A DNA stretch of 64,000 nt from contig NZ_JABWGQ010000040.1 in assembly GCF_014595975.1 (NCBI RefSeq), positions 30,802 through 94,801 on the forward strand, written 5' to 3'. The DNA is from Sphingopyxis sp. LK2115. Lineage in GTDB: Bacteria; Pseudomonadota; Alphaproteobacteria; Sphingomonadales; Sphingomonadaceae. This document shows positions 29,769 to 38,769 of this stretch, one piece after another (the stretch's first letter is position 1; the number at the start of each line of letters is the position of its first letter). The notes beneath the pieces are model-generated. The model had not been told where the DNA came from and searched no databases. It saw nothing but the letters and a program-made list of their open reading frames with translations. Made by a program: the position numbers and the translations under genes.

Positions 29769-30108
29769 AACCGCGCGCGAAACACGTGCGAAAGCGAGTG
29801 AGCTTGCGGAAAAAACCGCCGAGAACGCTCGCCTGACCGCCGAGGCGGCAAAGGCGCGCATCCAGGAAGGCTATGGCCGCGCCCGCGCCGCGACCGAAGA
29901 GATCGCGGCGCGGGCCAGCGAACAGGCGGGCGCCGCGCGCGAAGCGGCAAGCGAGGCCTATGCCAAAGGCAAGGTGCAGGCGAAGCGCGCGAACAGCAAG
30001 CTCAAGGAGGTTGCCGAAAAGCAGCCGCTGGCGCTGGTGGCCGGCGCGGTCGCCGTTGGCGCGCTCATCGGCTCGCTGCTGCCCAAGGGACGATCGGGCG
30101 AGGAATGA
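29752..30108 (+). CDS. DUF883/ElaB-like tail-anchored protein
   Basis: 118 residues: a long Ala/Glu/Lys/Arg helix (residues 5-88, heptad-like, ETRAKASELAEKTAENARLTAEAAKARIQEGYGRARAATEEIAARASEQAG) followed by a transmembrane tail EKQPLALVAGAVAVGALIGSLLPKG. It is a second, shorter YqjD-type protein in the same operon. The ATG at 29752 follows GGAGG by 6 bases, inside the end of the preceding gene; the ATG three bases earlier is too close. Confidence 0.82.
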   Translation: MKPFSETARETRAKASELAEKTAENARLTAEAAKARIQEGYGRARAATEEIAARASEQAGAAREAASEAYAKGKVQAKRANSKLKEVAEKQPLALVAGAVAVGALIGSLLPKGRSGEE

Positions 30109-30189
30109 GCCCGCTTGCGGGACAGGAAAAGCGCTGGTAGGGGGCGCCGCTTCTCCCCCAACCAGCGGTTATCCGCAAGGAAAGCAGCC

Positions 30190-30405
30190 ATGAGCAAATT
30201 GCACCTCGTGTTCGGCGGCCGGGTCAGCGATCCGCAGGGCCTCGACTTCATCGACCTCAACAATCTCGATGTCGTCGGCCTCTATCCCGATTATAAATCG
30301 GCGGAAAAGGCGTGGCGCAGCGCCGCGCAGCGCACCGTCGACGATGCCGAAATGAAATATGTCGTCGTCCACCTGCACAAGCTGTTGCAGCCCGACGCCG
30401 AGTAG
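30190..30405 (+). CDS. DUF4170 family protein
   Basis: 71 residues with the DUF4170 pattern LHLVFGGRVSDPQGLDFIDLNNLDVVGLYPDYKSAEKAWRSAAQRTVDDAEMKYVVVHLHKLL. A small conserved alphaproteobacterial cytosolic protein of unknown function. An aaggaaag ribosome-binding site precedes the ATG. It is 81 bp after the YqjD-like operon and may be its last gene. Confidence 0.9.
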   Translation: MSKLHLVFGGRVSDPQGLDFIDLNNLDVVGLYPDYKSAEKAWRSAAQRTVDDAEMKYVVVHLHKLLQPDAE

Positions 30406-30433
30406 CGCGGCGGGATCAAAACACTCCCTTTGC

Positions 30434-30505
30434 CCTGAGCTTGTCGAAGGGCGGTTCTTTCTTTCAGGCGTCGCAAAAGCAAGAACGATGCTTCGACAGG
30501 CTCAG
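30434..30505. repeat. Inverted repeat of the ctgagcttgtcgaag family
   Basis: cctgagcttgtcgaag at the left and cttcgacaggctcag at the right are complementary with one mismatch, separated by about 40 bases that are also partly complementary (ggttctt / aagaac). This family is common between genes in many proteobacteria. It lies between the convergent DUF4170 and NDUFS4-like genes and may terminate both transcripts. Confidence 0.75.
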
Positions 30506-30530
30506 CACGAACGGAGTTGATGAATCCGCG

Positions 30531-30809
30531 TCAACGGAAATTGTCGGCGTAGGCCTGGATCTTCAGCTTGCGCGCGGGCGTCGGCATCACCTCGGCCTCG
30601 ATCCCATATTTTTCGGCGTAGGCGACCGCGTCTTCGCGGCTCTTAAAGCTCAGCCGCAGCTGGCGCTGCGTGTCGCCGCTGCCCGCCCAGCCCATCAGCG
30701 GGTCAGCCTTGCGCGCCTCGGCGGGGGCAAACTCCAGCATCCAGCGATCGGTGCCCGCACGCCCCGACTGCATCGCATTTTTGGGCTTCTGGTAGATTCG
30801 CGCTTTCAT
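30531..30809 (-). CDS. ETC complex I subunit conserved region protein (NDUFS4-like)
   Basis: 92 residues matching the alphaproteobacterial homologue of the mitochondrial NDUFS4/AQDQ accessory subunit: MKARIYQKPKNAMQSGRAGTDRWMLEF, DPLMGWAGSGDTQRQLRLSFKSREDAVAYAEKYGIEAEV. It would stabilise complex I at the inner membrane. Full length for the bacterial form. Confidence 0.93.
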   Translation of the reverse strand: MKARIYQKPKNAMQSGRAGTDRWMLEFAPAEARKADPLMGWAGSGDTQRQLRLSFKSREDAVAYAEKYGIEAEVMPTPARKLKIQAYADNFR

Positions 30810-30907
30810 GATCTCGTCCTCGGGTGGAGTCTTTGGCGCGCCTTAACGCCGCATAGGCCGCAGGAAAAGAGGAAAGCCCGTCACCTCCGCGAAGGCGGGC
30901 GCGGCGA

Positions 30908-33376
30908 TTATTGCGCATCGCGCCGCGCCTGCGCCGCCTTGGTCATCAGCGTCGGTCGCGCGTCGGCGGGGTCGTCGGGCCAGCTGTGCTTCGGATATCG
31001 GCCGCGCATCTCGCGCGCGACATCGTGCCAGCTGCCCGCCCAGAAAGAGGCGAGATCGCGTGTCGTCTGAATTGGCCGGTTAGCAGGCGAGGTCAGCGCG
31101 AGGATGAGCGGCACCGGCGGATCGCCGACGGTCGGATGGCGCGACTGGCCGAACATTTCCTGTACCCGCACGCTGACCGTCGGGCCGCCGTCGGCGCCAT
31201 AGTCGATCGGATGCCGACTGCCCGCCGGGGTTACATAGTCGGCAGGCGCGCATGTTTCGAGCCGCTGTCGCGTCGGCCAGTCGAGCAGAGTCATCAGCGC
31301 ATCGGCGAGCCTGCGGTCGCCGATGTCGCGCAGCCCGCGGCAACCGGCAAGCAAGGGTTCGAGCCAGATTTCGAGCCTGTCGCGCAGCGCATCGGCCGAC
31401 AGCGCGTCCAGTCCCGCAAAGGACGCACGCTGGCGCAGCGCCTGCGCCGCCGGACCCCAGCCGATCAGCCCCAGCCCCTTGTCGCGCACCGCCGCCATGC
31501 GCACACCTATGTCGCTTTCCGCATGATCGTCGCGCGGCGCATGCCCGATCGTCAGCGTGATCGCGCCAAGCCGCCGCTCGCGGCGATGATCGACGCGGTC
31601 GCGCGCGCTGTCATAGCGGCTCGTTGAATGGGACAGGATGCGGTCCGCGAACAAGGTTTCGACCTCGGCCGCTTCGATCGGCGCCGCGGCAAGGATACGC
31701 ACACCGGCGGCATGGCCCTGCGCGTCGGCAATGGCCAGCCATTCATGGTTGCTCAGCGGGTCGACCGGATCGATGCGAAAGGCGCGTCCGCCGACGCTCA
31801 GATAATCGCCACGCTGCCCGGCGCGCCGACGCGCGACGCGGTCGGGCCATGCGGTCGCGATCCAGCCACCGATCGAGCGCGGCGCGATTTCGCCTGCGTC
31901 CCCCGCCAGCCTCTCGGCAATAGCCGACAGCCGCCGTGCAAGGCGAAACGCCCCTTCGGACCGCCCGTCGCGCTGCCCGCGCCAGCGCGCCAGCCGCGCC
32001 TCGACATCGGCGCCGCGCCCGCCAAGGCCCGGTTCGGTAAGCAGCACCGCAAGGCGCCCCGCCAGCGCCCCCTCCCCCGCGCGCGCCGCGTCAAACAGCA
32101 TGTGCGCGAGCGGCACCGGCAGCGGGATCGCAGCGAGCGCCTTGCCATGCGCCGTGATCCGCCCGTCGTCGCCCAGCGCGCCGATCGCTTGCAGCCGCGT
32201 TTTCGCTTCGGCGACCGCCGCGGGCGACGGCGGATCGAGCCAACCCAGCTGGCGCGGGTCGATGATGCCCCAGCTCGCGCAGTCGAGCACGACGGGCATC
32301 AGGTCGCTTTCATGGATTTCGGGCGGATCGAAGGGCGGCATCCCCGTGGTCGCCGCGGCTTCCCACAGACGATAGGCGACCCCCGGCCCCTGCCGCGCCG
32401 CGCGCCCCGCGCGCTGCGTCGCCGACGCCTGGCTTTCGCGTTCGGTAACGAGGCGCGATATACCCGCCGCCTTGTCGAAGCGCGGGCGGCGCGACAGGCC
32501 CGCGTCGATGACGATGCGCACGCCGTCGATCGTCAGGCTGGTTTCGGCGATGCTCGTCGCAAGGATCAGCTTGCGCCGCCCGTCGGGGTCGCGGACGAGC
32601 GCCCTGCGCTGGAGCGCGGGGTCGATCTGGCCGTGAAGGCGGTGGACGGCGAGCGGCAGGCGTGCCTCCTCCACCGCATTCGCCGCGCGCTCGATGTCGG
32701 CGGCGCCCGGCAGGAAGGCGAGCATGTCGCCGTCCGCCTCGTCCGCCATCGCCTGCCGCACCGCGGCGAGCACCGACAACTCCAGCCGATCCTCGACGCG
32801 GCGGCCGATGTGGCGGAGTTCGAGCGGGAAAATCTTGCCCTCGCTCCTGATCACCGGCGCGTCGCCGAGCAGCGCGGCGAAACGCGCGCCGTCGAGCGTC
32901 GCCGACATGGCGACCAGACGCAGATCGTCGCGCAGCCCCTGTTGCGCGTCGATCGCCAATGCCAGCGCAAAATCGCCGTCGAGGCTGCGTTCGTGCACCT
33001 CGTCGAACAGCACGGCCGACACGCCCGACAGTTCGGGGTCGGCAAGGATGCGGTTGCGGAACAGCCCCGGCGTCATCACCAGCAGGCGCGTCGCCGCCGA
33101 CTGCTTGCTGTCGAGCCGCGTCGCATAACCGACCGTGCCGCCCACCGCCTCGCCCATCTCCTCGGACATGCGTTCGGCCGCGCCGCGCGCCGCAAGTCGG
33201 CGCGGCGAGAGCAGCCACACCGCGCCCTTGCACCAGGGCTGACCCAGCATTGCCGGCGCGACGCGCGTCGTCTTGCCCGCACCCGGCGGCGCCACGACGA
33301 CGGCATTGGGTTTCAGCGTCAGCGCCGCCATGATGTCGGGCAGCACCGCGTCGATCGGCAGCGGGGCGTTACTCAT
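30908..33376 (-). CDS. hrpB: ATP-dependent RNA helicase HrpB
   Basis: 822-residue DEAH/RHA-type helicase. Walker A APPGAGKTT (29-37), DEVH box (125-128), SAT motif in VAMSATLDG, motif VI in QRAGRAARQGPG, then HA2/OB-like and the C-terminal HrpB domain (RLETCAPADYVTPAGSRHPIDY). Its cellular role is unclear in most bacteria. The ATG overlaps the stop of the upstream DUF1801 gene by 4 bp (ATGA). Confidence 0.96.
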   Translation of the reverse strand: MSNAPLPIDAVLPDIMAALTLKPNAVVVAPPGAGKTTRVAPAMLGQPWCKGAVWLLSPRRLAARGAAERMSEEMGEAVGGTVGYATRLDSKQSAATRLLVMTPGLFRNRILADPELSGVSAVLFDEVHERSLDGDFALALAIDAQQGLRDDLRLVAMSATLDGARFAALLGDAPVIRSEGKIFPLELRHIGRRVEDRLELSVLAAVRQAMADEADGDMLAFLPGAADIERAANAVEEARLPLAVHRLHGQIDPALQRRALVRDPDGRRKLILATSIAETSLTIDGVRIVIDAGLSRRPRFDKAAGISRLVTERESQASATQRAGRAARQGPGVAYRLWEAAATTGMPPFDPPEIHESDLMPVVLDCASWGIIDPRQLGWLDPPSPAAVAEAKTRLQAIGALGDDGRITAHGKALAAIPLPVPLAHMLFDAARAGEGALAGRLAVLLTEPGLGGRGADVEARLARWRGQRDGRSEGAFRLARRLSAIAERLAGDAGEIAPRSIGGWIATAWPDRVARRRAGQRGDYLSVGGRAFRIDPVDPLSNHEWLAIADAQGHAAGVRILAAAPIEAAEVETLFADRILSHSTSRYDSARDRVDHRRERRLGAITLTIGHAPRDDHAESDIGVRMAAVRDKGLGLIGWGPAAQALRQRASFAGLDALSADALRDRLEIWLEPLLAGCRGLRDIGDRRLADALMTLLDWPTRQRLETCAPADYVTPAGSRHPIDYGADGGPTVSVRVQEMFGQSRHPTVGDPPVPLILALTSPANRPIQTTRDLASFWAGSWHDVAREMRGRYPKHSWPDDPADARPTLMTKAAQARRDAQ

Positions 33377-33759
33377 GCGCGCGCCGCGGGATTGCCCAGT
33401 TCGATGTTGAGCCGACAGGCCTCGGCGGCAAGGCGCCCGACCTGTTCGGCGGTAAGCTCGGTGGCCTCGGTCATCACCAGATTGCCGAGTTCATATTTGC
33501 CGCTCGCCTTGATCCGGGGATCGAGCGCGCGCAGCCTTTTGCCGCGCCAGAAGCCAAGCAGCACGCGCTGTTCCTCGGCGCGGATCAGGATGCACGGTCC
33601 ATTGGCCATGAACACCAGATTGGTCCATTTGATCGTCTCGTCGAACGGCGCCGCCCCCATGATCGCGGCGCGCATCATCGTGCAACGCGCACGCTGCCAG
33701 CCGGACAGCGCAGCGATATAGGCATCGGGCGTTTCCGCCGCCGGGCCCATCATCGGCAT
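33373..33759 (-). CDS. DUF1801 domain protein
   Basis: 128 residues with the DUF1801 (YdhG-like) signature: TPDAYIAALSGWQRARCTMMRAAIMGAAPFDETIKWTNLVFMANGPCILIRAEEQRVLLGFWRGKRL. The fold is known; the function is not. The ATG at 33759 follows an AAGGGGA site. Its stop overlaps the hrpB start, implying coupled translation. Confidence 0.85.
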   Translation of the reverse strand: MPMMGPAAETPDAYIAALSGWQRARCTMMRAAIMGAAPFDETIKWTNLVFMANGPCILIRAEEQRVLLGFWRGKRLRALDPRIKASGKYELGNLVMTEATELTAEQVGRLAAEACRLNIELGNPAARA

Positions 33760-33782
33760 TCCGTCACGTCCCCTTGATCCTT

Positions 33783-33841
33783 CTTCGTGCCTTTGCGCCT
33801 TTGCGTGAGATTTTTCCGATGTCACGCAAAGGCGCGAAGGC
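33783..33841. repeat. Inverted repeat (gcctttgcgcctttgcgtga family)
   Basis: The left arm gcctttgcgcctttgcgtga and the right arm tcacgcaaaggcgcgaaggc pair over 20 bases with one mismatch around a 13-base loop. It lies between the polyprenyl synthase gene and the DUF1801 gene, just upstream of the latter's ribosome-binding site. Confidence 0.75.
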
Positions 33842-33888
33842 AAAAAAGAAGAAAAATGGATAGCCGCTGCCGGGGAAACGGCCAAGTG

Positions 33889-34902
33889 TCAGTAAGCGCG
33901 CGCGACCGCGAAGGCGACCGCTTCGGTCAGCGCCGTTTTCGCCTGGCTGGCGCGAAAACCCCCGATTGCATCGACTGCGCGCTGGCCATAGTGGCGCGCG
34001 CGCGCCAGCGTGTCGGCGATGGCGTCATGCTTGCGCAGCAGGCCGGTGGCGTGGGCCAGATATTCGTCTGACGTCTTGTGCCCGGTGATCGCCTGCTTCC
34101 AGAAGTCGCGCTCCTCCGCCGACCCGCGCGCATAGGCGAGGATGACGGGCAATGTAACCTTGCCGTCGCGGAAATCGTCGCCGACGCCTTTACCCATTGT
34201 CTGAGCGTCGGAGACATAGTCGATGGCGTCGTCGACGAGCTGGAAGGCGATGCCAAGGTTGCGACCATAAGCGTCGAGCGCGGCCTCGGTCGCCTCATCG
34301 CGTTCGGCGACGACCGCGGCGATCCTGCACGCGGCGGCGAACAGTTCGGCGGTCTTGGCGTTGATGATCGCGAGATACTGGTCCTCGCTCGTTTCGATGC
34401 GGCGCTGCGCGGACAACTGGCTGACCTCGCCCTCGGCAATCACCGCCGAGGCGCGGCTGAGTATCTTCAGCACCTTCAGCGAACCGTCCTCGACCATCAC
34501 TTCGAAGGCGCGGCTGAACAGGAAGTCGCCGACGAGCACCGAAGCGCTGTTGCCCCAGATAACGTTCGCGGTCTTGCGCCCGCGGCGCAGGTCCGATTTG
34601 TCGACGACATCGTCGTGGAGCAAGGTCGCGGTGTGGATGAACTCGACCGCCGCCGCCAGCTTGCAATGGCGCCGGCCGGGATAATCGAGCAGCTTGCCGC
34701 AGGCGAGCGTCAGCATCGGCCGCATCCGCTTGCCGCCGCCCGCGATCAGATGCCCCGCCAGTTCCGGGATCAACGGCACTTCGGACTGCATCCGGTCGAG
34801 GATGACGGCATTCACCTCGTTCATATCGGCGGCGACGAGCGCCATCATCGGGTCGAGCGAGGGCGGCGCAGCCCCGTGAAGCTGGTGGATTTCGGCAGTC
34901 AT
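33889..34902 (-). CDS. ispB: Polyprenyl diphosphate synthase (octa/decaprenyl type)
   Basis: 337 residues. Both Asp-rich motifs are present: DDVVD at 97-101 and DDAID at 224-228, with GGKRMRPMLTL near the N-terminus. It elongates farnesyl diphosphate to the long prenyl chain of ubiquinone; chain length (C40 or C50; sphingomonads usually make Q-10) cannot be read here. The ATG at 34902 begins MTAEIHQLHGAAPPSLDPMMALVAADM as in relatives. It diverges from the chorismate mutase gene. Confidence 0.95.
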   Translation of the reverse strand: MTAEIHQLHGAAPPSLDPMMALVAADMNEVNAVILDRMQSEVPLIPELAGHLIAGGGKRMRPMLTLACGKLLDYPGRRHCKLAAAVEFIHTATLLHDDVVDKSDLRRGRKTANVIWGNSASVLVGDFLFSRAFEVMVEDGSLKVLKILSRASAVIAEGEVSQLSAQRRIETSEDQYLAIINAKTAELFAAACRIAAVVAERDEATEAALDAYGRNLGIAFQLVDDAIDYVSDAQTMGKGVGDDFRDGKVTLPVILAYARGSAEERDFWKQAITGHKTSDEYLAHATGLLRKHDAIADTLARARHYGQRAVDAIGGFRASQAKTALTEAVAFAVARAY

Positions 34903-35008
34903 AGCGCCGCGACCCTTGGCGGCGCGACCGCAATTTTGCAACGACTTTCGGCTTGCCACCGCCCCCCCGCCGGTGCCAAGCCTGCCCCGCAACACAGGAG
35001 CCCCGCGC

Positions 35009-35296
35009 ATGGACGACCAGCTGAGCCGTTACCGCCAGAGCATCGACAATATCGACGCAGCGCTCGTCTATATGCTCGCCGAACGCTTCAAGGTGACCAA
35101 GGCGGTCGGCGAGCTGAAGGCGCGCCAGGGCCTGCCCCCCGCCGACCCCGGCCGCGAGGAGCGGCAGATCGAACGGCTGCGCGCGCTCGCGCGCGACGCC
35201 GATCTCGATCCCGAGTTCAGCGAGAAGTTCCTGCGCTTTATCATCGACGAAGTGATCCGCCACCACCGGCAGGCGAAACGCGAGCAGGGCGCATGA
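35009..35296 (+). CDS. Chorismate mutase (AroQ class)
   Basis: 95 residues, a stand-alone AroQ-type mutase converting chorismate to prephenate for Phe/Tyr synthesis. The helical signature is clear: LSRYRQSIDNIDAALVYMLAERFKVTKAVGELKARQGLPPADPGREERQIERLRALARDADLDPEFSEKFLRFIIDEVIRHH. The catalytic Arg and Lys of helix 1 and the loop are retained. aggag precedes the ATG. The stop overlaps the next gene's ATG (ATGA). Confidence 0.93.
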   Translation: MDDQLSRYRQSIDNIDAALVYMLAERFKVTKAVGELKARQGLPPADPGREERQIERLRALARDADLDPEFSEKFLRFIIDEVIRHHRQAKREQGA

Positions 35297-35988
35297 GCAT
35301 GGACCATCCCATCTTCGCGCGCTGGCCCGCCCGATATCCCGACCGGCTCCAGCTATTCTCCGCGCCGACGCCCAATGGCGTGAAAGTCGGCATCATGCTC
35401 GAAGAAACGGGCCTGTCCTACGAACCGCACCGCATCGACATCATGGCGAACGAAAGCCATGACCCGGCCTTTCTCGCACTCAACCCCAATGGCAAGATTC
35501 CGGCGATCCATGACCCGCAGGGGCCGGGCGGCAAACCGCTCGCACTGTTCGAATCGGGCGCGATCCTGATCTATCTCGCCGACAAGTGCGGGCAGTTTCT
35601 TTCGCCCGATCCGGCCACGCGCTACGAAACGATTCAGTGGGTCATGTGGCAGATGGGCGGCGTCGGGCCGATGTTCGGCCAGCTCGGCTTTTTCCATAAG
35701 TTCGGCGGGCGGGAGTATGCGGACAAGCGGCCGCGCGACCGCTACGCCGCCGAATCGGCGCGGCTGCTCGGCGTGCTCGACGACCGGCTCGCGGCGCGGC
35801 GCTGGATGATGGGCGACGATTACAGCATCGCCGACATCTCGCTGCTCGGCTGGGTGCGCAACCTGATCGGCTTTTACGGCGCCGCCGACATCGTCGGCTT
35901 TGATCGTTTCGCGCACGTCCGGCGCTGGCTGGACGCCGGACTGGCGCGGCCGGGCGTGCAGCGCGGGCTGGAGGTTACGGCGGATTAA
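35293..35988 (+). CDS. Glutathione S-transferase family protein (YghU/YfcG-like)
   Basis: 231 residues with an N-terminal thioredoxin-like domain (LQLFSAPTPNGVKVGIMLEETGLSYEPHRIDI, NPNGKIPAIHDP, LFESGAILIYLADKCG) and an all-helical C-terminal domain (WMMGDDYSIADISLLGWVRNL). TPNG at the start of helix 1 is the active-site region of the disulfide-bond oxidoreductase branch (YfcG/YghU). Coupled to chorismate mutase by a 4-bp overlap. Confidence 0.92.
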   Translation: MSMDHPIFARWPARYPDRLQLFSAPTPNGVKVGIMLEETGLSYEPHRIDIMANESHDPAFLALNPNGKIPAIHDPQGPGGKPLALFESGAILIYLADKCGQFLSPDPATRYETIQWVMWQMGGVGPMFGQLGFFHKFGGREYADKRPRDRYAAESARLLGVLDDRLAARRWMMGDDYSIADISLLGWVRNLIGFYGAADIVGFDRFAHVRRWLDAGLARPGVQRGLEVTAD

Positions 35989-36021
35989 AGGCGGGTCCGG
36001 CATGGCTTTACTCTCCACCCG

Positions 36022-36045
36022 CATTCCGGCGAAGGCCGGGATGAC
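36022..36045. repeat. Palindromic repeat (attccggcgaaggccggg type)
   Basis: gcattccggc-gaa-ggccgggatgac lies between the convergent GST and esterase genes. The core is shared with 934-953 and partly with 42937-42955. Confidence 0.6.
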
Positions 36046-36087
36046 AAGGCAAGGAGAGCGCGTCACCCGCGCCCCATGCCGCCGCTC

Positions 36088-37032
36088 CTACCGGGCGAAC
36101 ACCCGCCTCAACCAGTCATCGACGAAACCCGTCGGCGCATAGGCAGGATCGCCGAGGCGACGGTTGATCTCCGCATGGCCTTTCAATCCCTCGCCGGGAA
36201 AGCTGCCATGCTCGACGCGGCTGCCGCCCTGTTCGAGCGCGTCGCCAAGCGCTTTTGCCTGCCGCACCCCGTCGGCGCGCTGGACATAGAGCAGCAGGAA
36301 TTGCCGCGCATTGGGCGCGGCCGCGTGCTGCGTCGGTGACAGCGCCTTCTGCCGCAAGGGGTCGGTGCCGAACGCCTGGGCATAGGTTTGCTGCATGATC
36401 GGCGGGCCGTCCTGCATCTGCGCCGCGACGTCATAGGCAGCACCGTCGATCGGGATCACCCCGGCGATGTCGGCGAACGACAGCCCGGCGCCCCGCAAAT
36501 ATCGCGGGTCGGTGCCGACGAGCGCCACCAGATGCGCGCCCGCGCTGTGCCCCATCAGCACGATGCGCCGCCGGTCGATGCCAAGGCTGCCCGCCCGGTC
36601 GATCAGCGCCCTGACCGCACTCGCGACATCGGCGGCCTGCTGCTCGACCGTCGCGGTGGGAACAAGGCGATAGTTGATCGAGGCAAAGACATAGCCCTGT
36701 CCCGGATAATGCACGGCCTTGAAACGCCCGGTCGCATTGTCCTTGTCGCCGCGTTTCCACCCGCCGCCATGGACAAAGACGATCAGCGGCGCCGGTCCCG
36801 CCGCGCCTTTCGCACGCCAGACGTCGAGCGCCTGGAGCGGGTCGCGGCCATAGGATATCGTCTCGTGGCCCGGCACTTTCGCCGCATTGTCCGCGCCCAA
36901 CCGCTCGGCTATCCGGTCGCGCAGCCGCTCGCGCATGGTCTCGCGCGCGCCGGCAAAGGGGGCGGGCACCAGCACGCTCGCCGCGGCGCAGGCCGCCACC
37001 ATCACAACGCCCGCGCAAATCCGTCTCTTCAT
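36088..37032 (-). CDS. Secreted alpha/beta hydrolase (carboxylesterase, HSL-like)
   Basis: 314 residues. Signal peptide MKRRICAGVVMVAACAAASVLVPAPFAGA. Oxyanion-hole motif HGGGW (88-92) and nucleophile Ser163 in GHSAGAH mark an HSL/kynurenine-formamidase-like esterase; the catalytic His is probably in GHAEIN near the C-terminus. It should act in the periplasm or outside; the substrate is unknown. The ATG at 37032 follows AGGAGAAG. It diverges from purA. Confidence 0.9.
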   Translation of the reverse strand: MKRRICAGVVMVAACAAASVLVPAPFAGARETMRERLRDRIAERLGADNAAKVPGHETISYGRDPLQALDVWRAKGAAGPAPLIVFVHGGGWKRGDKDNATGRFKAVHYPGQGYVFASINYRLVPTATVEQQAADVASAVRALIDRAGSLGIDRRRIVLMGHSAGAHLVALVGTDPRYLRGAGLSFADIAGVIPIDGAAYDVAAQMQDGPPIMQQTYAQAFGTDPLRQKALSPTQHAAAPNARQFLLLYVQRADGVRQAKALGDALEQGGSRVEHGSFPGEGLKGHAEINRRLGDPAYAPTGFVDDWLRRVFAR

Positions 37033-37268
37033 CGCCGCTTCTCCTGTGCCGCGCCCCTGCAACCGCCAAGCCCCGTCCCGCATCGCCGTCATTTCGTGCC
37101 GACCGGAGATGGGACCCGCATTTGCGGGGACGCAAGAAACCGAACCATGTCCGCGCGAATGACTGATGCCCAATTGTCGCAAAATCATCCCGCTCCGCGC
37201 TTGCCTCTCCGCCCAAATCCGCTAAGGCCGCGCCGGGCCGAAAGGGCCGCATCCAGCAGGACAGCATC

Positions 37269-38558
37269 ATGGCAAATGTTACCGTCATCGGGTCGCAATG
37301 GGGCGACGAGGGCAAGGGCAAGATCGTCGACTGGCTCGCGAGCCGCGCCGACGCCGTGGTCCGGTTCCAGGGCGGTCACAATGCCGGCCATACGCTTGTC
37401 GTCGGCGATCAGGTCTACAAGCTGTCGCTGCTTCCTTCCGGCATCGTCACCGGCACGCTGTCGATCATCGGCAATGGCGTCGTGCTCGATCCCTGGGCGC
37501 TCAGGGACGAGATCGCCAAGCTGCGCGGCCAGGGGGTCGAAATCAACGCCGACAATTTCGCGATTGCCGATAATTGCGCGCTGATCCTGCCTTTCCACCG
37601 CGATCTCGACGCGCTGCGCGAAACCGCCGCGGGTGCGGGCAAGATCGGCACGACGGGGCGCGGTATCGGCCCGGCTTATGAGGACAAGGTCGGGCGCCGC
37701 GCGATCCGCGTCTGCGACCTTGCGCATCTCGACCATCTGGAACCCCAGATCGACCGCCTCACCGCGCACCACGACGCGCTGCGCGCCGGTTTCGGCCAGC
37801 CGCCGATCGACCGCGAACAATTGCTCGCCGACCTGCGCGAAATTGCCGACTATGTGCTCGAATATGCGCAACCGGTTTGGAAGCGCCTGAAAAAGGTGCG
37901 CAAGGCCGGTGCACGTATCCTGTTCGAGGGCGCGCAGGGCGTGCTGCTCGACATCGACCATGGCACCTATCCCTTTGTCACCAGCTCGAACACGGTCAGC
38001 GGCACCGCCGCGTCGGGATCGGGCCTCGGCCCCGGCGCGGTCGGCTTCGTGCTCGGCATCGCCAAGGCCTATACCACGCGCGTCGGCAGCGGCCCCTTTC
38101 CCACCGAGCTGGAGGACGAGACGGGCCAGCGTTTGGGCGAGCGCGGGCACGAGTTCGGCACCGTCACCGGGCGCAAGCGCCGCTGCGGCTGGTTCGACGC
38201 GGTGCTGGTGCGGCAGAGCTGCGCGGTGTCGGGCGTTACCGGCATCGCGCTGACCAAGCTCGACGTGCTCGACGGTTTCGACAAGGTCCGCATTTGCACC
38301 GGATACCGGCTGCGCGGCAAAATCCTCGACTATTTCCCCGCGCACGCCGCCGATCAGGCGGCGGTCGAGCCGATTTACGAGGAAATGGACGGTTGGCACG
38401 AATCGACCGCGGGCGCGCGCAGCTATGCCGACCTGCCTGCGCAGGCGATCAAATATATCCAGCGCGTGCAGGAACTGATCGAAACGCCGATCGCGCTGGT
38501 GTCGACCAGCCCCGAACGCGAGGACACGATCCTGATCCGCGATCCGTTCAGCGACTGA
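37269..38558 (+). CDS. purA: Adenylosuccinate synthase
   Basis: First committed step of AMP synthesis from IMP, using GTP and aspartate. 429 residues. [17 protein letters not shown]-loop, GGHNAGHT catalytic His region, [36 protein letters not shown] and the C-terminal [13 protein letters not shown]. The start ATG follows caggaca. Normal length. Confidence 0.98.
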   Translation: MANVTVIGSQWGDEGKGKIVDWLASRADAVVRFQGGHNAGHTLVVGDQVYKLSLLPSGIVTGTLSIIGNGVVLDPWALRDEIAKLRGQGVEINADNFAIADNCALILPFHRDLDALRETAAGAGKIGTTGRGIGPAYEDKVGRRAIRVCDLAHLDHLEPQIDRLTAHHDALRAGFGQPPIDREQLLADLREIADYVLEYAQPVWKRLKKVRKAGARILFEGAQGVLLDIDHGTYPFVTSSNTVSGTAASGSGLGPGAVGFVLGIAKAYTTRVGSGPFPTELEDETGQRLGERGHEFGTVTGRKRRCGWFDAVLVRQSCAVSGVTGIALTKLDVLDGFDKVRICTGYRLRGKILDYFPAHAADQAAVEPIYEEMDGWHESTAGARSYADLPAQAIKYIQRVQELIETPIALVSTSPEREDTILIRDPFSD

Positions 38559-38566
38559 TTGGCGCC

Positions 38567-38701
38567 TTGGCCAGCAAGGGCAGGCTTGCGGGCGACGACG
38601 GCGCGGCGCCCGACAAAGCCTTCCCGCGCTTCGCCGACGACCTCAATGGTTGGATCGACGCGGCGAAAGCGCAGCGCGCGAAGGTCGATCCGCCCTGTTG
38701 A
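38567..38701 (+). CDS. Possible small protein downstream of purA
   Basis: A 44-residue frame from TTG, nine bases after the purA stop, ending in DDLNGWIDAAKAQRAKVDPPC. Composition is protein-like (Phe, Trp and Asn with third-base GC bias) rather than random, but no family is recognised and there is no convincing ribosome-binding site. It could be the residual 3' end of a lost gene. Confidence 0.25.
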   Translation: MASKGRLAGDDGAAPDKAFPRFADDLNGWIDAAKAQRAKVDPPC

Positions 38702-38769
38702 AAATCTGATCCATCATCCCGCGCGACACGAACGGAAGCCGAAGCGGCGCGGCTTTACCGCACGATGCC

